Assembly (NCBI RefSeq): GCF_900618535.1
Contig: NZ_UYJA01000005.1
Location: forward strand, 124,001-188,000
Direction of reading: 5' to 3'
Length of the DNA stretch: 64,000 bases
Origin: Pseudomonas bubulae
Lineage (GTDB): Bacteria; Pseudomonadota; Gammaproteobacteria; Pseudomonadales; Pseudomonadaceae
The stretch's first letter is position 1; the number at the start of each line of letters is the position of its first letter. Position numbers and translations under genes: made by a program. The notes beneath the pieces were generated by a model. The model had not been told where the DNA came from. It was given only the letters and a program-made list of their open reading frames with translations, and ran no database searches. Positions 8,996 to 18,426 of this stretch are shown piece by piece.

Positions 8996-9071
8996 GGCTT
9001 GCTCGCGATGGCATCACCGAAACAGTCCTGACAAACCGCGCCGCCTGAATCGCGAGCAAGCCCGCTCCCAC
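8996..9071. repeat. REP doublet (REPIN)
   Basis: Inverted pair of GAGCGGGCTTGCTCGCGA-type arms between two convergent genes; it may serve as a shared transcript end. Confidence 0.85.
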
Positions 9072-9085
9072 CACTCAAGGCTGGC

Positions 9086-9991
9086 TCAGGCAATCCACTT
9101 ACGATCACCGGTAAAGCTGATGGTCAGCCAGCGCGCACTGTCCGCGGCACCCAGCAACCCGGAGATCTCTTCGCGCAGTGCATCAAGGGTCTTCACGCTG
9201 GTCAGTGGATAACCTGCCGGCAACACGATATGAATCTCTATAAACCGTGCCCGCCCGTGCTTCTGCACATAGGTTTTGTAGCCTTCAAAACCATGCCGCG
9301 CCGACATTTCCTCGAGCACATCCCGCACCTTGTCATCCAGCGCATCCGGGACAATCCCGAGCACATCACGCAAGGCCGGCTTGAGGATCTTGAACGCCGG
9401 CGCAAGCATGCTCAGCGCCAGCAAAATCAGGATCGCCGGGTCAACATAAGCAGCCCACTGTGCATAACCCTGCTGCTTCAACAGCAACGCCGTGACAAAA
9501 CTTATCAACAGCCCCACCGACAACATGGCATCCACCAGCCAGCTGACATTATCGAACTGGATAAGGGTTGACTTGAGCTTGCGATTTTTGCGCTTTACCC
9601 AGAAGTAGTAGGCAAATTCAACAACGGTGAACACCGCCGCATAGACGATCACCAGCCCCAGTTCGATATCACGCCCGCCATTGATAATGCCGAACACGCC
9701 ATTGAGAAAGGCGTAGATCGCAATCAACAACAGGAAGCTGCCTTCAATCAGCAGCACCATGGGCTCAAGGTGCCAAAAACCGAACTGGAAACGCTGGTTG
9801 CTTTCCTTGGCGATCAGTTGCGCCGTAATCAGCATCAGCACTTTGATAAAAGTCGCGATCAGAGAGAAAAACCCATCGAACATGATGGATTCGGAACCCG
9901 AAATAAAACCCGTCACGATGCCGGCAATGGCCACCGCGAACATTAGAACGGTCGATTGCTTGAGCAGTTTCTGCTCACCACGGTTACTCAC
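9086..9991 (-). CDS. cation diffusion facilitator-like transporter with altered metal site
   Basis: A 301-residue inner-membrane protein with about six transmembrane helices and a C-terminal cytoplasmic domain of the CDF fold. Against the usual CDF pattern (ADG-x-HSL-x-D in TM2, H-x-x-x-D in TM5), this protein reads FDGFFSLIA around residues 38-46 and SWLVD at 150-154. The usual TM2 His and Asp are Phe42 and Ala46, and the TM5 His is Ser150, with only Asp154 kept. Classical zinc export is therefore doubtful; it may carry another ion or act by a different mechanism. It begins with GTG preceded by AAGGAG. Confidence 0.8.
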   Translation of the reverse strand: MSNRGEQKLLKQSTVLMFAVAIAGIVTGFISGSESIMFDGFFSLIATFIKVLMLITAQLIAKESNQRFQFGFWHLEPMVLLIEGSFLLLIAIYAFLNGVFGIINGGRDIELGLVIVYAAVFTVVEFAYYFWVKRKNRKLKSTLIQFDNVSWLVDAMLSVGLLISFVTALLLKQQGYAQWAAYVDPAILILLALSMLAPAFKILKPALRDVLGIVPDALDDKVRDVLEEMSARHGFEGYKTYVQKHGRARFIEIHIVLPAGYPLTSVKTLDALREEISGLLGAADSARWLTISFTGDRKWIA

Positions 9992-10017
9992 ACAAACTCC
10001 TTTTCAGCCCGATTGAA

Positions 10018-10040
10018 TGCGACCCCCTCAGGAGGTCGCA
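10018..10040 (-). terminator. hairpin between SDR and CDF genes
   Basis: TGCGACC and GGTCGCA form a 7-bp stem just after the SDR stop, on the reading strand. The T-tract is weak. Confidence 0.45.
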
Positions 10041-10061
10041 GGTGGGCTGCCAGGGGTGAGT

Positions 10062-10829
10062 TTACTCCTTGGCGTGGCGCTCGATGGCAAAACCGCTCCA
10101 GGACTGCGTGACGGGCATCAGCTCAAGGCGGTTGATGTTGACGTGGGCCGGAGTATTGAGCACCCAGAAAATGGTCTCGGCGATGTCTTCTGGCTGAATC
10201 GGTTCGGCGCCCTGATAGGTCGCGTCGTAGCGAGCCTTGTCGCCGCCAAAGCGCACCATCGAGAACTCGCTCTCGCACAGGCCCGGCTCAACGTTGCTGA
10301 CCCGCACGCCCGTGCCCTGCAAATCGCAGCGCAGGTTCAGGGAGAACTGTTTTACAAACGCCTTGGTACCGCCATACACATGGCTGCCGGGGTAAGGATA
10401 ACTACCCGCGATGGAACCCAGGTTAACGATCCCGGCACCACGGCCGTAGGCAATCAGTCGTGGCAACAGCAGGCGGGTGGTGTAGAGCAGGCCCTTGATA
10501 TTGGTGTCGACCATGGTCTCCCAATCGTCGAGGTCGCATTTGGGCGCAGGGTCGGTACCCAGGGCCAGGCCCGCGTTGTTGATAAGCCCACGCAATCTGC
10601 TGAACGAAGGTGGCAAACCGGCAATCGCCGCTTCCATCGCGGCACGGTCGCGCACATCCACCACCAGGCCGTGTACTTCGGTTTGCTTGGATAACTCTTC
10701 GCACAATGCTTTCAAACGGTCTTCGCGTCGCCCCGTCAACACCAGTTTCCAGCCTGCCTGTGCAAACTTGCGTGCACATGCTTCACCAAATCCGGAAGTC
10801 GCGCCCGTAATAAACAGGGTGGAAGTCAT
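10062..10829 (-). CDS. YdfG-like SDR family NADP-dependent dehydrogenase
   Basis: A 255-residue classical short-chain dehydrogenase. The cofactor motif TGATSGFG is at residues 8-15, NNAG is present, and the catalytic Ser and YGGTK lie in the stretch GSIAGSYPYPGSHVYGGTK. The whole sequence closely resembles E. coli YdfG, an NADP-dependent 3-hydroxy acid (serine/allo-threonine, malonic semialdehyde) dehydrogenase, including the C-terminal HVNINRLELMPVTQSWSG. Two ATGs are adjacent; the second has the better spacing from AGGAG. The gene is preceded by an 800-bp non-coding region containing the DnaA-like doublets. Confidence 0.87.
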   Translation of the reverse strand: MTSTLFITGATSGFGEACARKFAQAGWKLVLTGRREDRLKALCEELSKQTEVHGLVVDVRDRAAMEAAIAGLPPSFSRLRGLINNAGLALGTDPAPKCDLDDWETMVDTNIKGLLYTTRLLLPRLIAYGRGAGIVNLGSIAGSYPYPGSHVYGGTKAFVKQFSLNLRCDLQGTGVRVSNVEPGLCESEFSMVRFGGDKARYDATYQGAEPIQPEDIAETIFWVLNTPAHVNINRLELMPVTQSWSGFAIERHAKE

Positions 10830-11000
10830 CATGTTCTCCTTGGCTGGCGGGCATCGGCCGCCGTTGAATTGGACGTTGAGCAGAATGCCCCGGCTAGCGT
10901 TCAGCGGCAACCTGCGGTGTTTTCGCAACAAGTCTGTACAAAAAACAACCAGCACGCGACAAGCCACGACGAACAAGGGCTGGAGCCAGATGCGCTCACC

Positions 11001-11021
11001 TTATCCACAGGCCCGTCCACA
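11001..11021 (+). promoter_or_regulatory. DnaA-box-like doublet 1
   Basis: Perfect TTATCCACA at 11001-11009, a 3-nt gap, then CCGTCCACA at 11013-11021. The second copy is offset by exactly 12 bp and in the same orientation. Confidence 0.6.
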
Positions 11022-11207
11022 GTCTTTGGGGGCAACTCCAAAAAGCGCAAAGCCCCGATCCACAAGGGATAGAGAGCATCGGTAAGACTTTTTTACTTGA
11101 CCCGGGCACACCCCGCATGCAGACGCCCCAAAAAGGTGCAACCGTGGAAAATCCGCCAGATAGCCAGAGGCCAGTAATTACGCTGCCTGGAGCATTCTTT
11201 CCAGAGT

Positions 11208-11228
11208 TTAACCACAGACTTATCCACA
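11208..11228 (+). promoter_or_regulatory. DnaA-box-like doublet 2
   Basis: TTAACCACA at 11208-11216, a 3-nt gap, then perfect TTATCCACA at 11220-11228. Again the period is 12 bp, head to tail. Confidence 0.6.
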
Positions 11229-11374
11229 GGTTAGTCATTATTTCCAGACGCTCTTTACACCCGTACAAACCTGTTGACAAATCGGCGCAACGGCTGCGCA
11301 AAAGCCGCTGGTCGAAAAATAACCACCCAGCTGGACACCTTGTAAATAAAGGGCTACAGCCAACTACTCCCACG

Positions 11375-11395
11375 TTACCCACAGCCACCTCCACA
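11375..11395 (+). promoter_or_regulatory. DnaA-box-like doublet 3
   Basis: TTACCCACA at 11375-11383, a 3-nt gap, then ACCTCCACA at 11387-11395. The geometry is the same as in doublets 1 and 2, with weaker sequence match. Confidence 0.5.
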
Positions 11396-11532
11396 GCAAA
11401 CGGGGACAAGTCAAAATGATGACAAAACAGGTAATTGCAGCGGCTTTATGTCGCGCTTTCACAGCGTTGTAATATTGTTTTCCACAATTTGCGGCGAGGG
11501 CGGGCGGGGTGGAATTGTCTGACAAAAAGACA

Positions 11533-11619
11533 TGTGGGAGCGAGCCTGCTCGCGATGGGATCGACGCGGTGATTCAAACAAACCGCAGTGATGCCATCGC
11601 GAGCAGGCTCGCTCCCACA
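11533..11619. repeat. REP doublet (REPIN)
   Basis: Inverted pair TGTGGGAGCGAGCCTGCTCG and its complement, 21 bp beyond the braG stop. Confidence 0.85.
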
Positions 11620-11640
11620 CAGAGAGATGTGAAATGCCTG

Positions 11641-12357
11641 TTAATGCCCGCCCAAATAAGCGTTACGCACCTCCTCGTTACTCAGCAGTTCCTTGCCGGT
11701 GCCGGTCAGACGGATTTCACCGTTGACCATTACATAGGCCCGGTCCGACAACCGCAGGGCATGGTTGGCGTTCTGCTCCACCAGAAAGATGGTCATGCCA
11801 GTGCCTGCCAGCTCCCGCAGCGTGGCAAAAATCTGCTTCACCACAATCGGTGCCAACCCCAGGCTGGGCTCATCCAGCAACAGCAGCTTGGGCCGGCTCA
11901 TCAGCGCTCGGGCAATGGCGAGCATTTGCTGTTCGCCACCCGACATGGTCATGGCCCGCTGATTGCGCCGCTCCAGGAGCCGGGGGAACAACTCGAACAT
12001 GCGCTGCATGTCTTCGTCGGCATATTTGTCGCCAATGGGGATGGTGCCCATCAGCAGGTTTTCTTCCACCGACATGTCCGGAAACACGCGACGGCCTTCC
12101 GGCGACTGGGCGATACCGTTGGAGGCGATGTAGTGCGAGGACTTGTGGGTAATGTCCACACCCTGGTAGATAATTTGCCCGCCGCTGGCCCGGGGCTGGC
12201 CAAAAATCGACATCAGCAACGTGGATTTGCCCGCACCGTTGGAGCCGATCAGGCTTACCGTTTCGCCCTCCTCAATATGCATCGAGACTTTTTTCAGGGC
12301 CTGGATCGGCCCGTAGTGAACGTCCAGTTCCTTGAGCTCGAGGATCGTGCCCGTCAT
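11641..12357 (-). CDS. braG: branched-chain amino-acid ABC transporter ATPase (BraG/LivF)
   Basis: A 238-residue ABC ATPase, the second nucleotide-binding subunit of the high-affinity Leu/Ile/Val importer at the inner membrane. Walker A GSNGAGKS lies near residue 38, the signature MSGGEQQMLAIARAL near 138 and Walker B LLLLDEPSLGL follows. It is the last gene of the braCDEFG operon; its start overlaps the braF stop by 4 nt (ATGA). Confidence 0.95.
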   Translation of the reverse strand: MTGTILELKELDVHYGPIQALKKVSMHIEEGETVSLIGSNGAGKSTLLMSIFGQPRASGGQIIYQGVDITHKSSHYIASNGIAQSPEGRRVFPDMSVEENLLMGTIPIGDKYADEDMQRMFELFPRLLERRNQRAMTMSGGEQQMLAIARALMSRPKLLLLDEPSLGLAPIVVKQIFATLRELAGTGMTIFLVEQNANHALRLSDRAYVMVNGEIRLTGTGKELLSNEEVRNAYLGGH

Positions 12358-13241
12358 ATCAGCTCCTCTTCGTCTGCGCCAAGGTAGGCCGCAATCACTT
12401 TGGGGTCGTTGCGGATGGCCTCAGGCCCGCCTTCGGCAATCACGTTGCCGTGGTCGAGCACCACGATGTGATCGGAAATGCTCATGACCATGCCCATGTC
12501 GTGCTCGATCAACACCACCGTCAGGTCGTGTTCGTCGCGCAGCAGGCGGATCATCCCGCTCAACGCTTCGGTTTCCTGCGGGTTGAGGCCTGCCGCCGGT
12601 TCGTCCAGGCAGATGATTTGCGGCCGCGTACACATGGCCCGGGCAATCTCCAGGCGTCGCTGCTGGCCATAGGACAACTCACCGGCCAGGCGATTGGCAC
12701 AGTCCACCAGGTCAACCACCTCCAGCCAGTAGAAGGCATGATCCAGCGCATCGCTTTCAGCCTTGCGATAGCCCTTGGTATTGAGGATGCCGGCGAGCAT
12801 GTTGCGGTTGACCCACATATGCTGGGCCACCAGCAGGTTTTCCAGTACCGACATTTCCTTGAACAGGCGGATATTCTGGAACGTGCGCGCCAGACCCGAG
12901 CGGTTGACCAGATGTGTTCCGCCGAACATTTTGTAATACAGCCGGCTGGCAAACGCCTTGGGCGATACAAAGTCGCTCAGCCTGAACGGCTCCCCCAGTA
13001 GCTTGATCACGTTGGTACGAGTACCGCGGGCATTGAGTTCGATCCTGCCGCCGCTGGCTTTGTAAAAGCCGGTCAAGCAGTTGAACACTGTGGTTTTACC
13101 GGCACCGTTGGGGCCGATCAGGGCAAAGATCGAGTTGCGTTTGACCTTGAGGCTGACATCACTCAGGGCCTTGATCCCGCCAAAGTGCATCATCAGTTTG
13201 TCGACCGAGAGCACCACGTCGTCTTTTGACAATTCGCTCAT
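12354..13241 (-). CDS. braF: branched-chain amino-acid ABC transporter ATPase (BraF/LivG)
   Basis: A 295-residue ABC ATPase, larger than BraG because of the insertion typical of LivG proteins between Walker A (GPNGAGKTT, about residue 38) and the signature region (ELSYGQQRRLEIARAM). The EHDMGMVMSISDHIVVLDHG segment with the H-loop is intact. It overlaps braE by 4 nt and braG by 4 nt, so the three are translationally coupled. Confidence 0.95.
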   Translation of the reverse strand: MSELSKDDVVLSVDKLMMHFGGIKALSDVSLKVKRNSIFALIGPNGAGKTTVFNCLTGFYKASGGRIELNARGTRTNVIKLLGEPFRLSDFVSPKAFASRLYYKMFGGTHLVNRSGLARTFQNIRLFKEMSVLENLLVAQHMWVNRNMLAGILNTKGYRKAESDALDHAFYWLEVVDLVDCANRLAGELSYGQQRRLEIARAMCTRPQIICLDEPAAGLNPQETEALSGMIRLLRDEHDLTVVLIEHDMGMVMSISDHIVVLDHGNVIAEGGPEAIRNDPKVIAAYLGADEEELI

Positions 13242-14521
13242 GGCGCAACCCCCTTGCGTGGCGCAACTCCGACACGGCTGATGCGGATCAGGCCTCGCGG
13301 TCGCCAGATCATCATCAACACCATCAACACACCAAACAGCAGCACCCGGTACTCGGCAAAGCTGCGCAACAGTTCAGGAGCCACCGTCAGCACGAATGCG
13401 GCGATCACCACGCCCACTGTCGAGCCCATGCCGCCGAGCACCACAATGGCGAGGATCAGCGCCGACTCGAAGAAGGTGAACGAGGAAGGGTTAACAAAAC
13501 CCTGGTAGCTGGCAAAGAACACCCCGGCCAGGCCAGCCGTGGAGGCACCAATGGTGAACGCCGACAGCTTGACCAGCACATGGTTGAGGCCCATGGAACG
13601 GCAGGCAATTTCGTCTTCGCGCAGCGCTTCCCAGGCGCGGCCGATCGGCATGCGGGTCAGGCGGTGCTTGATGTACAACACCAGCAGCACCACCAGAAAC
13701 AGCACGATATAGATAAACAGGAACTTGATATTGGGGTTGTATTCCAGGCCGAAGAACTCATGAAATGGCACCCCGCCATCTTTCGCGCGCCGGCCGAACT
13801 CCAGGCCGAAAAAGGTCGGCGATGGCACCGGCATGCCATTTGGCCCGCCGGTAAACGACAGCCAGTTGTTGAGGATCAGACGGATGATTTCACCAAAGCC
13901 CAGGGTCACGATGGCCAGGTAGTCACCGTGCATGCGCAACACCGGAAACCCCAGAATGCATCCCGCCATCGCCGCCGCAATGGCCGCCAGCGGCAGCACC
14001 GTCCAGAAACCCAGCCCCAGGTATTGATAGCCCAGCGCCAGACCATAAGCGCCGATGGCATAGAACGCCACATACCCCAGGTCGAGCAACCCCGCCAGGC
14101 CAACCACGATATTCAGCCCCAGGCCCAGCAGCACGTAAATCAGCCCAAGGATGACCACGGTCAGAATGTATTTATTGGCGAAAAACGGAAACACGATGGC
14201 AATCACGATCAGCAACGGCACGATCCAGCGCAGCCGCGACTTGTAGTCCGGTGCCAGCACATGCACGCCCGAGCCTGTGGACTCAAAGCCCTGCAGGATT
14301 TTCAGCCCTTTGGCAGTCTGTAAAAACAGGCTCAGGGCAAAGCGCCCGACCATCACGATAGCCACCAGCCAGCCTACCCGGGCCGGTTGCAGGTTGAAGC
14401 TGTAACCGTCGAGCACCACCCCTACGATGGGCCCGAACACAATCAATGAAATCAACCCGGCCAGGATCGAGTCGACTACGCTTTTTTTGATATCAATCGG
14501 TTTATTAATGGCTACAGACAT
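13238..14521 (-). CDS. braE: branched-chain amino-acid ABC permease (BraE/LivM)
   Basis: A 427-residue inner-membrane permease. It carries an N-terminal extension of about 90 residues before the LivM core, as usual in Pseudomonas and enterobacterial LivM. The core includes FFANKYILTVVILGLIYVLLGLGLNIVVGLAGLLDLGYVAFYAIGAY-type helices and the EAA-like loop GRAWEALREDEIACRSMGLN that contacts the ATPase. It pairs with BraD; 2 bp separate its start from the braD stop. Confidence 0.94.
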   Translation of the reverse strand: MSVAINKPIDIKKSVVDSILAGLISLIVFGPIVGVVLDGYSFNLQPARVGWLVAIVMVGRFALSLFLQTAKGLKILQGFESTGSGVHVLAPDYKSRLRWIVPLLIVIAIVFPFFANKYILTVVILGLIYVLLGLGLNIVVGLAGLLDLGYVAFYAIGAYGLALGYQYLGLGFWTVLPLAAIAAAMAGCILGFPVLRMHGDYLAIVTLGFGEIIRLILNNWLSFTGGPNGMPVPSPTFFGLEFGRRAKDGGVPFHEFFGLEYNPNIKFLFIYIVLFLVVLLVLYIKHRLTRMPIGRAWEALREDEIACRSMGLNHVLVKLSAFTIGASTAGLAGVFFASYQGFVNPSSFTFFESALILAIVVLGGMGSTVGVVIAAFVLTVAPELLRSFAEYRVLLFGVLMVLMMIWRPRGLIRISRVGVAPRKGVAP

Positions 14522-14523
14522 AC

Positions 14524-15438
<915 letters not shown>

Positions 15439-15559
15439 AACGCAATCTCACGCACTGGAGCCTTTGCGCAGACGCAAGCCATCCACGCCGTCACAGGACA
15501 GCTTGGCTGGCAGGGTGTGCGCGACTCCTGGAAAAGAAGACAGGTGGTGCAGATCCATC

Positions 15560-15595
15560 CCTACCTGATGCCCGCCGAAGCTGGCATCAGGTAGG
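15560..15595 (-). terminator. intercistronic hairpin between braC and braD
   Basis: A perfect 13-bp inverted repeat (CCTACCTGATGCC and its complement) with a 10-nt loop lies 9 bp after the braC stop. No T-run follows, so it is more likely an RNA-stabilising or partially terminating element than a full terminator. Confidence 0.7.
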
Positions 15596-15604
15596 TGACT
15601 CATC

Positions 15605-16741
15605 TCACTTCTGTTTTTCCAGTTGGTGATATTTACCGTCTTTGTCCCACTGGTACATAACGTAGTCGGAGACTTTAAGGTCACCTTTGCTGTCCCAGGC
15701 TTTCTCACCCATCACGGTTTTAACCGGGTTGGCCTTGAGCCACTTGGCAGCATCTTCACCCTTGTTGGATTTGGCGCCGGCAAAGGCGTCAGCCAGGGCC
15801 TGGACCGAAGCATAGGCGTACAGGGTGTAGCCCTCTGGTTCGGTGCCAGCCTTACGGAACTCTTCAACTACCACCTTGCTGTCTGGCAACAGGCGCGGGT
15901 CGGCACCGAAGGTCATATAAACGCCGTCAACGTACTGCGGGCCGCCTGCGGTGGTAACCAGTTCGTCGGTGACCACACCATCATCGGACATGAACTTCAC
16001 ATCCTTGAGGCCTTGCTCACGCAGTTGGCGTACCAGCGGGCCGGCTTCCGGGTGCAGGCCACCGAAATACACGACGTCAGCTCCGTTGGAGCGGATTTTG
16101 GTCACCACGGCACTGAAGTCTTTTTCGCCCCGGGTCAGGCCTTCGTACAGCACAGGGGTCACGCCGCGCTTGATCAGTTGCGCCTTGGTGGCGTCCGCCA
16201 GGCCCTGACCATAGGTGTCCTTGTCGTGCAGAACGGCCACTTTCTTGCCTTTGAGCACATCAACTATGTAATCCGCCGCCACAATGCCCTGCTGGTCATC
16301 GCGACCACACATGCGGAACATCGCGCTCAGGCCACGCTCGGTCACCGCCGGGTTGGTGGAGCCAGGAGTGATCGCAATCACACCGGCATCGGCGTACACC
16401 TCAGACGCCGGAATGGTCGATGAAGAACAGAAGTGCCCTACTACACCGGCCACTTTGTCCTGGTCGACCAAACGGTTGGCGACGGCTACGGCCTGTTTCG
16501 GCTCGCAGGCATCGTCCCCGGCCACCAGAACGATCTTCTCGCCGTTGACCCCACCGGCGGCGTTGATCTTGTCTGCCGCTGCCTTGGCACCCTTCATGTA
16601 CTGTTCGCCAAAAGCTGCGTTGGCGCCAGTCATCGGGCCCGCAACACCAATTTTCAGATCAGCCTGAACAAACGAAGAAACGCCCAATGCAGCTGCTACG
16701 GCGAGGGCCAGAAAACCTTTCTTGTAGAACGTCTGCGACAT
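15605..16741 (-). CDS. braC: branched-chain amino-acid binding protein BraC
   Basis: A 378-residue periplasmic binding protein (Leu/Ile/Val, often also Ala/Thr in Pseudomonas). The signal peptide ends around VQA at residue 27, giving a mature start DLKIGVAGP. The type-I periplasmic fold is recognisable from GPMTGANAAFGEQYMKGAKAA onward, and the paired cysteines in DDACEP and GHFCSSS form the typical disulfide. The start was set at MSQTFYKKG with AGGAG upstream; an upstream in-frame ATG at 16786 was rejected. It is the first gene of the operon, behind a sigma-54 type promoter. Confidence 0.96.
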   Translation of the reverse strand: MSQTFYKKGFLALAVAAALGVSSFVQADLKIGVAGPMTGANAAFGEQYMKGAKAAADKINAAGGVNGEKIVLVAGDDACEPKQAVAVANRLVDQDKVAGVVGHFCSSSTIPASEVYADAGVIAITPGSTNPAVTERGLSAMFRMCGRDDQQGIVAADYIVDVLKGKKVAVLHDKDTYGQGLADATKAQLIKRGVTPVLYEGLTRGEKDFSAVVTKIRSNGADVVYFGGLHPEAGPLVRQLREQGLKDVKFMSDDGVVTDELVTTAGGPQYVDGVYMTFGADPRLLPDSKVVVEEFRKAGTEPEGYTLYAYASVQALADAFAGAKSNKGEDAAKWLKANPVKTVMGEKAWDSKGDLKVSDYVMYQWDKDGKYHQLEKQK

Positions 16742-16797
16742 GAGGTGGTGCTCCTGAGGTTTTATTAGATGGCACTTCGACTTCACCTAAAGCGCTG

Positions 16798-16813
16798 AGC
16801 AAGCCGCGTGCCA
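16798..16813 (-). promoter_or_regulatory. sigma-54 (RpoN) promoter of braC
   Basis: On the minus strand the sequence is TGGCACG, 4 nt, TTGCT. This is an exact match to the -24/-12 consensus TGGCACG-N4-TTGCW. It lies about 57 bp upstream of the braC ATG, giving an expected leader of roughly 45 nt. Nitrogen control through NtrC or another enhancer-binding protein is inferred. Confidence 0.75.
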
Positions 16814-17104
16814 TTGGCTTTTTATTCTTAAAAAAGTCGTTCTATTGTTGTTATATCGACTGTTTCGAGCCCATTTTCATTGGGCGTGCAACCGTCTAAA
16901 CCGAGGAAGGTAAAACCGCTATGTTTCTACAGGCGCCACCTGCCGCAGCCGGGATTGCAACCAGGTTGCCCCGGGTTGCGCAAACGTCCTGTAACCACTT
17001 GCGTCACCGAACTGCACACTCTCGGTGCAGGACTGCTACAGGCCGCACCACTTAAGGCTAGCCGCTGCCAGGCAAAACGTCGGGGCGCCCAGAAAAAAAC
17101 CGCG
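16814..17104. other. intergenic region upstream of braC
   Basis: With the braC leader this makes a 363-bp gap. Apart from the sigma-54 site it contains an A/T-rich patch around 16825-16860, where enhancer or IHF sites would be expected. I see no gene; an 80-codon open frame here has no ribosome site and atypical composition. Confidence 0.5.
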
Positions 17105-18388
17105 TCAGATCACAATTCTTAAACATTGGCCGGCGTGATACAGCGAAAAACCGGCTTCGTATAAACAACTGCGCAACCCCGTGCCAGACAGCGGCCGCAT
17201 CGGTGCAAAGGGGATTGGCAAGGCCTTGGCATCGCCACTGCACAAATAGTCGGCAAAGGCCTTGCCGACCACGCTGCCTGTGGTTACACCGCGACCGTTA
17301 TAGCCGGTGACTGCCACCAAACCGGGCGCCGGTTCAAATAAGCGCATCAGATGATCGGGCGTAAATGCGATGCAGCCCGTCCAGGTGCATTCCCATTCCA
17401 CGCCCTTGAGGTACGGGAAATAATGCTGCTGCACGCGGTCGGCCCAGGCCTTGAGAAACCACGCAGGCTTCTGATTGCCGTTGCCTAGGCTGCCGAGCAG
17501 TAAACGGCCGTCGGCATCGCGACGGATACTGCTCAATACCTGGCGGGTGTCCCACGACCCTTGGCCGCCTGGCAAGATTCGCGCTGCGCTGGCGTCGGTC
17601 AGAGGTTTGGAGGCGACCTGGTAGTAATAACCGGGGAAAAAGTTACGTCGCAAGTCAGTCCACTCGCCTTCGGTGTAGGCATTGGACGCCAGCACCACCT
17701 GCTCTGCACTTACCGCACCGTGGGCCGTTTGCACTGACCAGCGTGGGCCTTGGCGTTCAAGTCCGGTGACCGGGGAATGATCGAACAGCTGCCCGCCCAG
17801 ATCACAGGCTGCCTTGGCCAGGCCCGAGGTGTAGGCCATAGGGTTGAGGGTGCCGGCGCGACGGTCGAGCAAGGCGGCGGCGATTTTTGTGGTGCCGGTA
17901 GCGGCTTCGCAGGCGGCGCCGGTGAGCAGTTCAACCGGGGCGCCACGGCGCTTCCATTGTTCTTCACGGCTGCGCAAATCGGCTTCGCCACGGGCATTAT
18001 GGGCCATGTGCAGGGTGCCTTCACGGCGCAACTGGCAGTCGATACGGTATTTGTCGATCAGGCTGAACACCAGTCCCGGGGCGGCACCGAGCATGCGGTT
18101 GAGCTGGCTGCCGACAGCCTCGCCGAAACCGGCTTCGATATCGTCGGGCGGTATCCACATCCCGGCATTAACCAATCCTACGTTGCGGCCTGAGCCGCCA
18201 TGACCGGTGCGATAGGCTTCGAGCACACAGACACTTTTGCCCTGCTCGAGCAAATGGATGGCGGCGGACAAACCGGTGATGCCGGCACCGATCACACACA
18301 CATCAACGCTCAACTCGCCCTTGAAGGTTGGCGCTTGGGGGCGTTGGGGGGTAAGGGTTTCCCACAGACATTGTTCTTGTAAAGGCAT
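17105..18388 (-). CDS. amaA: L-pipecolate oxidase AmaA (FAD-dependent)
   Basis: A 427-residue FAD-dependent oxidoreductase of the DAO/gamma-glutamylputrescine oxidase type. The dinucleotide motif CVIGAGITGLSAAIHLLEQG occupies residues 31-50, and the C-terminal GYNGRGVTTGSVVGKAFADYL is the family FAD-closing motif. By itself it could be read as an amine oxidase. The neighbour is AmaB, and the pair plus AmaR matches the P. putida pathway in which AmaA oxidises L-pipecolate to piperideine-6-carboxylate during D-lysine catabolism. The start was set at MPLQEQCLWETL. A repeat block separates it from amaB, so co-transcription is likely but interrupted by structure. Confidence 0.85.
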   Translation of the reverse strand: MPLQEQCLWETLTPQRPQAPTFKGELSVDVCVIGAGITGLSAAIHLLEQGKSVCVLEAYRTGHGGSGRNVGLVNAGMWIPPDDIEAGFGEAVGSQLNRMLGAAPGLVFSLIDKYRIDCQLRREGTLHMAHNARGEADLRSREEQWKRRGAPVELLTGAACEAATGTTKIAAALLDRRAGTLNPMAYTSGLAKAACDLGGQLFDHSPVTGLERQGPRWSVQTAHGAVSAEQVVLASNAYTEGEWTDLRRNFFPGYYYQVASKPLTDASAARILPGGQGSWDTRQVLSSIRRDADGRLLLGSLGNGNQKPAWFLKAWADRVQQHYFPYLKGVEWECTWTGCIAFTPDHLMRLFEPAPGLVAVTGYNGRGVTTGSVVGKAFADYLCSGDAKALPIPFAPMRPLSGTGLRSCLYEAGFSLYHAGQCLRIVI

Positions 18389-18426
18389 TGCCAAGCTCCA
18401 GAAATGAAACCCAACCAAAATCAAAG

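Larger units (their letters stand above)
10833..11532. other. gene-free region with DnaA-box-like doublets
   Basis: About 700 bp between the SDR gene and the REP doublet hold no credible gene. The short open frames lack ribosome sites and family resemblance. Besides the three doublets listed separately there are single related sites: CGATCCACA at 11056-11064 and TTTTCCACA at 11478-11486. All are in the same orientation. The region is locally richer in A and T than the flanking genes. Confidence 0.7.

Noticed and set aside
10833..11532. Chromosomal origin of replication
   Set aside because: The boxes are present, but the neighbours are not dnaA, dnaN, rpmH or gidA, and no A/T-rich 13-mer unwinding region is clear.
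16880..17122. An 80-codon open frame upstream of braC
   Set aside because: No ribosome site, unusual composition, and it runs into the end of amaA on the other strand.
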